Positions 6,601-10,832 of a stretch of 10,832 bases of DNA are shown piece by piece. The notes below the pieces were generated by a model that did no database searches, was not told the DNA's origin, and was given only the letters and a program-made list of their open reading frames with translations. How positions within the stretch are numbered: position 1 is the stretch's first letter; each line of letters opens with the position of its first letter. Position numbers and translations under genes: made by a program. This DNA comes from Euryarchaeota archaeon UBA170 (lineage in GTDB: Archaea > Thermoplasmatota > Poseidoniia > Poseidoniales > Thalassarchaeaceae): NCBI GenBank assembly GCA_002499345.1, contig DALF01000048.1:1-10832 (forward strand). The letters are read 5' to 3'.

Positions 6601-8014
6601 CACAGATATTTCCACGGGTGCAAATTCGGGGGAATCAAATGAGGACTTCTCTTTCGGAATGCAGTTGGAGGCAAACGCACCTTTCGATTTGGTTGTTGAG
6701 TCGAGTCATGGCGATGGTTCTCTTGAGGCCCCTCCATGGGTCCATGGCGTATCATTCAGCGCAGCGCCATCAGGGATATCGGATGGCTTTCACCTAAGGA
6801 CATGGATACCTGATTTGCCCCCAGTCGTGGATATGGCGGTCACTCGGTCGGTCGAGGGGGAATCTCAAGACTGGGAGGTCATGCTTGCTTTGGACGGCTG
6901 GATTCCCGCTCATAGTGAAATGATGATCCAAGCGAGAGGAATAAATGGGCAGGATCTTCTCATGACACTAAACGGGCTGGAAGTAGGGAAACCCACTGGA
7001 ATGCTAGTGGACGCTACCTTCGAATTTGAGACAGTTGCTGGTATCACGGAGGTCTCCACTTCTGCACACTACTCAATGACTGAAAGGCTTGACTGGGCAC
7101 ACATTCTGCTGATCAACAGAGACGCTGGAAGCCGTACAGAGATAATGATTGACGAAATTCCCGAGGTTGTCGACATCACTGCAAGTCTAGGAACAGCCGT
7201 TTCTATAGACATGACAGTTCCTGACTTATACCTCAGAGAAGATGGCGTAGGGATCAACTCGATTATGATGCAGCAGATGCAGTGGTTAGACTCTGCGTGG
7301 TGGCCAGCTACAATCTTCCTAACCGATGTACCCGGATCAATCAATCTAACTACTGAGCCAGATACAAATTTTGACATAACCGAGAGCCTAGCATTCCAAG
7401 GAATACCAATTCTGGATTATCGTGCGTCTGGAGAGGGTATGTCACTTTATATCGAGGCCTTTGGAAGGGCAATCAATACCAAGGGAGACATAATCCTACT
7501 CGCAGAAGGAATGACTGATAGTCTGCAGATTAAGCCTGTAGAAGGATTTGGACTGAATATTCGCTCTGGGGGAGCAGGAGTAGAAACTATCTACATCAGG
7601 TCCAGTAATATTCCTACTACTCCCCCAGTGACCATGGAGGAAATGGAGGCACTTGGGGAGAACCTCAAGAGTGCCACAATACATATTCATGAGGTAGGTA
7701 GAATTTCATCTACCCTTCCCGGCTATCCAGTGATAGAGCTTTCAGAAGTACAAGGAGGTAGGATAATCATATCTGCGAGGGCAACCGCTGAGATTGCTGG
7801 ACAGGAGTTCGATCTGAGGGGGGTTCTGTTAGACGCTCAGACTACCTCAGGAATTCCTACCGCGACCACCATTGGAATCAATGGCCTAGCCTCTGATCTT
7901 TCTATTCTGAACATGATCCCGGGATTTGAAGGGGAAACTCAGCACATCATGGTGGTGGAGCCAATCTCCTCGGGTATAATGACACTGCTTGCGACTTTCT
8001 TGGGAGGGAGCTAA
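3614..8014 (+). CDS. Giant exported beta-rich protein of unknown function (1466 residues)
   Basis: I do not recognise the family. An unusually long basic N-region (residues 1-19) precedes a hydrophobic core (20-36); cleavage after AEA near residue 40 is likely. Residues about 46-66 could form a short helix or coiled coil. The rest is acidic, low in lysine and rich in Ser, Ile, Gly and Asp, as expected for a secreted beta protein. D189-D197 (DIDNDGDND) resembles a calcium-binding loop, next to a doubled GNIGL/GNIDL. Only two cysteines occur, C347 and C366, a plausible disulfide. A degenerate motif, hydrophobic strand then (I/L/V/F)-P-x-x-strand, recurs at residues 582, 783, 825, 942, 1068, 1182 and 1239. 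No C-terminal membrane span is visible, only a weakly hydrophobic end (about 1450-1463). Several N-glycosylation sequons are present. The stop overlaps the next start (TAATG), so the next product is probably its partner. Confidence 0.85.
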   Translation: MTKSGVRVVHRAPRPENNKAFLIVMLMIIPILAPIQGAEAEARIESQDFEVLDRLSDVLDQREQVLESNSVGQIAGPSIQGVRDGISQSGQSQPLSSIGDSLEGASFVETLPDEPNHPLPYRLILGIEEDAVSVDNVWQTLVNITDYVILTEYTDLDGNVVRGTEVVTFTTNFLSILNPVTDPLSHVVDIDNDGDNDIQVGLSVSFGNIGLGNIDLDTGTLWIQPSVSYSVDVLDSSQTDSVWDNMDSLQVSLIKSFAYSSPDSVLALGDGESYIWVVDSRFSTMPQDFSLDVGIERVFFNASAVLQDLLQSIVNIFSSDFDGSGLTLIGISAPYSISIDSSEMDSCPDRYSPEQLLFLPPEEIDCGVSVGLGYARFSPPSNDGERELWELAYINLDVKPNGVSSMIPGDVELVIRTDSTIPAAGGIEGDRSLTTVEYFADRRSDLHIHFHEDRSGVSQEDNDGSFGNSTDSLGWLRGMPEGSMSQGEITRIFRMLGSSDEPELPGGKPSRLGLIIGIKNFSRDTSPNEDDPTLPVNPAYPPISMILLRSAQPLDSLDYTSWHERGGENSDHRRVGISIQSIPTALVLYGSFDVSGSEDEERNLDDSDNLDFVSRILDSLILDLVDLYLDVGGILNNIPTTVVEAITGSVGPGGDLQGREFNLIMHDDWGALRNEMSIGRIGLQIGSSPHPIIQGDHLVLSKDRALGQIVSRDGTLVDPLVPVAASIGFSGLSAFSIDDDDILDELTASVNTSSSEEFNFVYIDHESGTIANSSFQSLYISDIPDDIRISTNAETAVYTASGEIGNMIYTGKDLEQRQAVEITDFPDEFSAIFGEFSSWSTTSSIGSIEAQITDSPSPETMTGDHFMFHHDPNDGTSTISSRISGISEVSWIPPISEGSLGPEGRGKASISASGDRSMSFSVDHAPTLDEDQLTAVAIIDPLPSSVSIEIPTSSDSGPALDIPELNTSQGLSGLAFFLGGFADLGRSVNSVLSGITTDISTGANSGESNEDFSFGMQLEANAPFDLVVESSHGDGSLEAPPWVHGVSFSAAPSGISDGFHLRTWIPDLPPVVDMAVTRSVEGESQDWEVMLALDGWIPAHSEMMIQARGINGQDLLMTLNGLEVGKPTGMLVDATFEFETVAGITEVSTSAHYSMTERLDWAHILLINRDAGSRTEIMIDEIPEVVDITASLGTAVSIDMTVPDLYLREDGVGINSIMMQQMQWLDSAWWPATIFLTDVPGSINLTTEPDTNFDITESLAFQGIPILDYRASGEGMSLYIEAFGRAINTKGDIILLAEGMTDSLQIKPVEGFGLNIRSGGAGVETIYIRSSNIPTTPPVTMEEMEALGENLKSATIHIHEVGRISSTLPGYPVIELSEVQGGRIIISARATAEIAGQEFDLRGVLLDAQTTSGIPTATTIGINGLASDLSILNMIPGFEGETQHIMVVEPISSGIMTLLATFLGGS
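5948..7345 (+). repeat. Degenerate protein repeat in the giant exported protein
   Basis: Copies read at the protein level are YISDIPDDIRI (from residue 779), EITDFPDEFSA (821), IIDPLPSSVSIE (938), TWIPDLPPVVDMA (1063), MIDEIPEVVDITA (1178) and FLTDVPGSINLTT (1234). Each has a strand, an acidic or polar residue, a hydrophobic residue, Pro, a short turn and another strand. An outlier, ISIQSIPTALVL, begins at residue 577. Spacing is irregular, about 40-125 residues. DNA identity between copies is low, so this is an old repeat or a shared structural turn and not a recent duplication. Confidence 0.45.
8002..8007 (+). promoter_or_regulatory. Shine-Dalgarno site inside the end of the giant-protein gene
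   Basis: GGGAGG ends 6 nt before the ATG at 8014 and lies within the last codons of the upstream gene. With the TAATG stop/start overlap this supports translation of both products from one mRNA, possibly by ribosome re-initiation. Confidence 0.65.
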
Positions 8015-8574
8015 TGGGACTTCTTGAGAGACTTAGGTCAGTAGATGTTCCAGAGGAGACTCTGGAGGAGAAAACCGCTCACGACGCCTTAGAAATTATT
8101 GAGGATAAAATAAGTAAAATCTCTCCTTTCAGAGTTATTTTCGCTTCTATAACTGCGTTACTGGTGCTGTCTGCTTCAGTGATTGCCTTGGTTTGGTTGG
8201 TCCCTTATGACAGAGTATCTGTGGACGTAATCTACAAGCAAGCCGGATCTAGCCACATTGTTCTATCTGAGATAAACAACCAGGGTAGCAGGGCAATTGA
8301 ATCCGTCTCACTAGATCTAGTATTCATTGATTCAGAAGATGTTGAAATACAAAGAACTCATTTTGAATCAGAAAGAATACCAGCTCATAAATCAGTTGCG
8401 GGAGATGAATTAGAGATGATAGTTAATGGAGAGTCTGTCTGGGAGAATTATACTATTGAGATTATACTGACTTACGACTACTACGGAGGAAGCATCTATG
8501 AGAAAAATACCATGGAAGTGGGGGAGTGGACTCTGGAACTATTCACTATGAGGCCTCCATTGCAAATTCTATGA
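8014..8574 (+). CDS. Single-span membrane protein with an outer beta domain, coupled to the giant protein
   Basis: This 186-residue protein has a charged N-terminal cytoplasmic part (1-38, predicted helical), one membrane span at about 41-63, and an outer domain (68-186) whose strand pattern, including HIVLSEINNQGSRAIESVSL, looks like a CARDB or FxLYD-type beta sandwich. There is no cleavable signal peptide, so it should be N-in, C-out. The start is fixed by a one-base overlap with the previous stop and an SD site at the right distance. The overlap means co-transcription and suggests it anchors, exports or assembles the giant protein; this is inferred from arrangement only. By eye the gene is richer in A+T than its neighbours, most clearly around 8080-8160. 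No specific family is recognised. Confidence 0.8.
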   Translation: MGLLERLRSVDVPEETLEEKTAHDALEIIEDKISKISPFRVIFASITALLVLSASVIALVWLVPYDRVSVDVIYKQAGSSHIVLSEINNQGSRAIESVSLDLVFIDSEDVEIQRTHFESERIPAHKSVAGDELEMIVNGESVWENYTIEIILTYDYYGGSIYEKNTMEVGEWTLELFTMRPPLQIL

Positions 8575-8584
8575 TAAACTGAGT

Positions 8585-8592
8585 TCATATTA
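8585..8592 (+). promoter_or_regulatory. TATA-like element of the subtilase gene
   Basis: TCATATTA begins exactly 43 nt before the ATG at 8628, the same distance as TCATAAAG before the L15e start, and resembles TCATATTG at 795. Transcription would start near 8615, giving a leader of about 13 nt that includes the SD site. Confidence 0.45.
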
Positions 8593-8616
8593 CCCATATG
8601 CTCAAAATGGTCAGGA

Positions 8617-8620
8617 GAGG
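8617..8620 (+). promoter_or_regulatory. Shine-Dalgarno core deciding the subtilase start
   Basis: GAGG lies 7 nt before the ATG at 8628, the same core spacing as at 195 and 3614. This favours 8628 over the adjacent ATG at 8631. The in-frame ATGs at 8598 and 8607 have no SD and would lie upstream of the inferred transcription start. Confidence 0.55.
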
Positions 8621-8627
8621 GGGAGTT

Positions 8628-10832
8628 ATGATGACTAAGCGCGCCGTAGTCCTCGTACTCACCGTCCTGCTGTTGTCATACCTGCCAGTATTGGGGGATG
8701 AAGACGCCTCAGGCACTCACCAGAAAGAGGATTTGAGTCCCATTATAGAGAGAGTAGAGATTTCTCCCGATTCCAATAGTATCCGTGAATTAGGAACTCC
8801 AGTTATCTCTGATGGTCCCGAGGAAACGAGACAAGAAATCGCCCACTCTACGATAGGGACATACACCGTGGAGGGATTGATCCCCAGCACTCACATGGAT
8901 CATTCACTAGCTCTACCTAGGTCAGACCTAGCACTCGCCATTATAGATGGTCAGACTGGTCTTTGGGACTCTAGGATGGATATTCTCCAGATTGACGGAC
9001 TATCGATTAGGTCCACGATACCTCCCTCGGGATACCTAATACAAGGTACACCCGAATCTCTGGAGACATTACAGGATCTAGAGTCAGTGGTAGCGATTCA
9101 TGATGTCCCAAGCGGATTAATGGTTCATCAATCCTTGAGAAATCCACTCCCATCTCCCGATTTCATGATTGAAGTCATAGGCTGGAAAGGAGAAGATATG
9201 GTCAGAATGGAAGACCCAGGTCTAAACTTACAGAAGTCACTACTTTCGGTAATGGAATATTTGTCCAATCCATGGTCTCCAGAGAAAGGAGTTATCTGGG
9301 GGGGTACCTCTTTCGAAAATTTATCTAAGATAGTTTCAAATCCCTCAGTCTCGTATATTTCTCCGTTACCATTACTTATCCTACACAACGACCAATCACG
9401 AGTAAATATGGGAATCAATGCTGTGGAAAATGCCTTCATAACAGGTCTAAATGGAAGTGGGCAGATCGTGGCTGTAGGAGATTCCGGCTTGGATGGTGAT
9501 CATGGAGATTTCACTGGTAGGCTATCAGGTGTTACCTCTGTAACTCCGGGAGACTCGTCCACGGCCGACTTAAGTGATGGGCATGGGACACATGTAGCGT
9601 GCACTGTCCTAGGCTCTGGATACAGAAGCAATGGGGGGTACCAGGGGGTGGCTCCTGAGGCCGACCTCTACTTCCAAGCAATGGAAGATGATGATTCTGG
9701 GGCTCTGTATAGCTATGGAATCAACTCCATGCTTAACTCTGCATATAACGCAGGGGCTAGGATACATACGAATAGTTGGGGCTCACAGAGTGGATTCGGC
9801 GGATACTCCACGCAATCAGAGGATGCAGATGATAGAACATCGACATGGGATCAGTATTGGTCTTACGATGGGATGACTGTGTTATTTGCTGCTGGCAACG
9901 AAAGGAACGACGGGGTCTCGTCCCCGGGTACCGCCAAGAACGTCATCACTGTTGGGGGTCATAAGAACAGGTACAGCGGGGCTCCAGATGAGATGTATTA
10001 TTGGAGTAGCAGGGGTCCTACAGATGATGGTAGGATTAAGCCTGATATCGTCGCTCCGGGAGACTACGTCCGATCATGTAAATCCCAGGAGGCTACTTCT
10101 GCAGGCGGTACATGGTCCAATACTTGGTACATGGAATATAGTGGCACATCAATGGCAACCCCGGCCGCGGCTGGATCCTCCGCTCTTGTCATAGAGTATC
10201 TGACAGAAGTGATAGGAAGACAAGCCCCTCAGGGATCACTGGTCAAGGCCCTATTGATACTCGGGGCTAAGGATATGGGAACTCGTGATATCCCAAACAA
10301 TGACGAGGGATGGGGAAGAGTAGACCTGGTAAATTCACTGATTCCAGACGGAGAAGTGGGTATATTCGTCGATGATAGATCTCGGATAAAGAGCGGACAA
10401 GTAATCGATTATACTTTCGATGTCAATACCGCAGGAAAGGAGTTCAAGGCAGTGCTGACTTGGTCTGACTATCCGGGTTCTTCAAGCTCATCCATCCAGC
10501 TTAGGAATGACTTGGACCTGGAGCTCATATCTCCCGATGGGGTTACTTACATGGGTAATGTTTTCACCAATGGGCGCTCTACCCAGGGAGGTTCAAAGGA
10601 CTCGGTGAATAATGTAGAAGTCATAGCTCTAGACAGTACTTCACAAGGGATATGGACAATCAGAGTCAAGGATTCTCAGCATGGAGGCTCAAGAACTTGG
10701 CAACCATTCTCGATAGCTGTACGTGGACACAATGTCAATGACCTGAGTCCGGACCCAACATTCGTCCCAGACTCAATGAGTGTCTCTACTCCTATACCAC
10801 AGGTGGGCGAGGAAGTACAGGTTTCAGTGTTG
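8628..10832 (+). CDS. Secreted subtilase of the KP-43 type (peptidase S8), 3' end cut by the window
   Basis: The reading frame stays open to the window edge (735 residues so far). A signal peptide (1-23, MMTKRAVVLVLTVLLLS and on) is followed by a pro-region (24 to about 255), then the S8 catalytic domain (about 255-570). The catalytic triad is intact: D285 in AVGDSGLDGDH, H319 in DGHGTHVA and S508 in GTSMATPAAAG, with oxyanion N424 in FAAGNE. Family signatures IHTNSWG, SSRGPT.DGRIKPD and APG are present. The following beta-barrel (about 586-701; LTWSDYPG, RNDLDLELISPDG) matches the C-terminal barrel of alkaline protease KP-43. From about 712 a further domain begins, perhaps CARDB-like. It should be secreted and degrade extracellular protein, the pro-region acting as an intramolecular inhibitor or chaperone. 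It has its own promoter, 53 nt after the membrane-protein gene. C325 and C484 are its only cysteines seen. Confidence 0.95.
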   Translation, partial: MMTKRAVVLVLTVLLLSYLPVLGDEDASGTHQKEDLSPIIERVEISPDSNSIRELGTPVISDGPEETRQEIAHSTIGTYTVEGLIPSTHMDHSLALPRSDLALAIIDGQTGLWDSRMDILQIDGLSIRSTIPPSGYLIQGTPESLETLQDLESVVAIHDVPSGLMVHQSLRNPLPSPDFMIEVIGWKGEDMVRMEDPGLNLQKSLLSVMEYLSNPWSPEKGVIWGGTSFENLSKIVSNPSVSYISPLPLLILHNDQSRVNMGINAVENAFITGLNGSGQIVAVGDSGLDGDHGDFTGRLSGVTSVTPGDSSTADLSDGHGTHVACTVLGSGYRSNGGYQGVAPEADLYFQAMEDDDSGALYSYGINSMLNSAYNAGARIHTNSWGSQSGFGGYSTQSEDADDRTSTWDQYWSYDGMTVLFAAGNERNDGVSSPGTAKNVITVGGHKNRYSGAPDEMYYWSSRGPTDDGRIKPDIVAPGDYVRSCKSQEATSAGGTWSNTWYMEYSGTSMATPAAAGSSALVIEYLTEVIGRQAPQGSLVKALLILGAKDMGTRDIPNNDEGWGRVDLVNSLIPDGEVGIFVDDRSRIKSGQVIDYTFDVNTAGKEFKAVLTWSDYPGSSSSSIQLRNDLDLELISPDGVTYMGNVFTNGRSTQGGSKDSVNNVEVIALDSTSQGIWTIRVKDSQHGGSRTWQPFSIAVRGHNVNDLSPDPTFVPDSMSVSTPIPQVGEEVQVSVL

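Noticed and set aside
8598..8627. Earlier in-frame starts for the subtilase (8598, 8607)
   Set aside because: They lack an SD and would sit upstream of the inferred transcript start; the signal peptide is already complete from 8628.
1..10832. CRISPR arrays, insertion sequences, integrase attachment sites
   Set aside because: No regular direct repeats with spacers, no transposase or integrase motifs, and no copy of the tRNA 3' end elsewhere in the window were seen.

Overview
The window looks archaeal. It carries a ribosomal protein L15e gene (absent from bacteria), a tRNA end with an encoded CCA, and TATA-like elements at fixed distances from the starts. Several large, acidic, exported PKD/beta-rich proteins together with a KP-43-type subtilase suggest a planktonic Thermoplasmatota lineage, most likely Marine Group II (Candidatus Poseidoniales). 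That placement is inference from gene style; no 16S rRNA gene is present. Base composition is near 50% G+C by eye, and every gene lies on the + strand.

Layout: bases 1-24 are the 3' end of a tRNA, probably tRNA-Tyr, cut by the window edge. Bases 25-194 are non-coding and end in the L15e promoter and Shine-Dalgarno (SD) site. L15e (195-782) is followed by a small PRC-barrel protein (831-1085). Next comes a PKD-type surface protein with one membrane span and a cytoplasmic zinc ribbon (1142-3535). A 1466-residue exported protein of unknown function (3614-8014) overlaps by one base a 186-residue single-span membrane protein (8014-8574). The window ends inside a secreted S8 subtilase of the KP-43 type (8628 to beyond 10832). 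No non-coding stretch exceeds 300 bases, and I saw no T-rich terminator, CRISPR array, insertion sequence or minus-strand gene that I would defend.

How the genes work together: L15e is housekeeping, and PRC-barrel proteins in archaea are linked to cell division or RNA-related roles. From 1142 onward the products all face the cell surface: an adhesin- or receptor-like protein, a giant secreted beta-rich protein with a coupled membrane partner, and a secreted protease. A shared role at the surface (polymer capture and digestion, or envelope assembly) is a guess from context.

The most notable regulatory pattern is that the starts fall into two classes. Two genes without an SD site (831, 1142) have a TATA-like element whose first base lies 36 nt upstream, implying near-leaderless mRNAs. 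Two genes with an SD site (195, 8628) have a TCATA element exactly 43 nt upstream. The giant-protein gene differs from both: its SD site is buried in a perfect 8-bp hairpin directly before the start codon.
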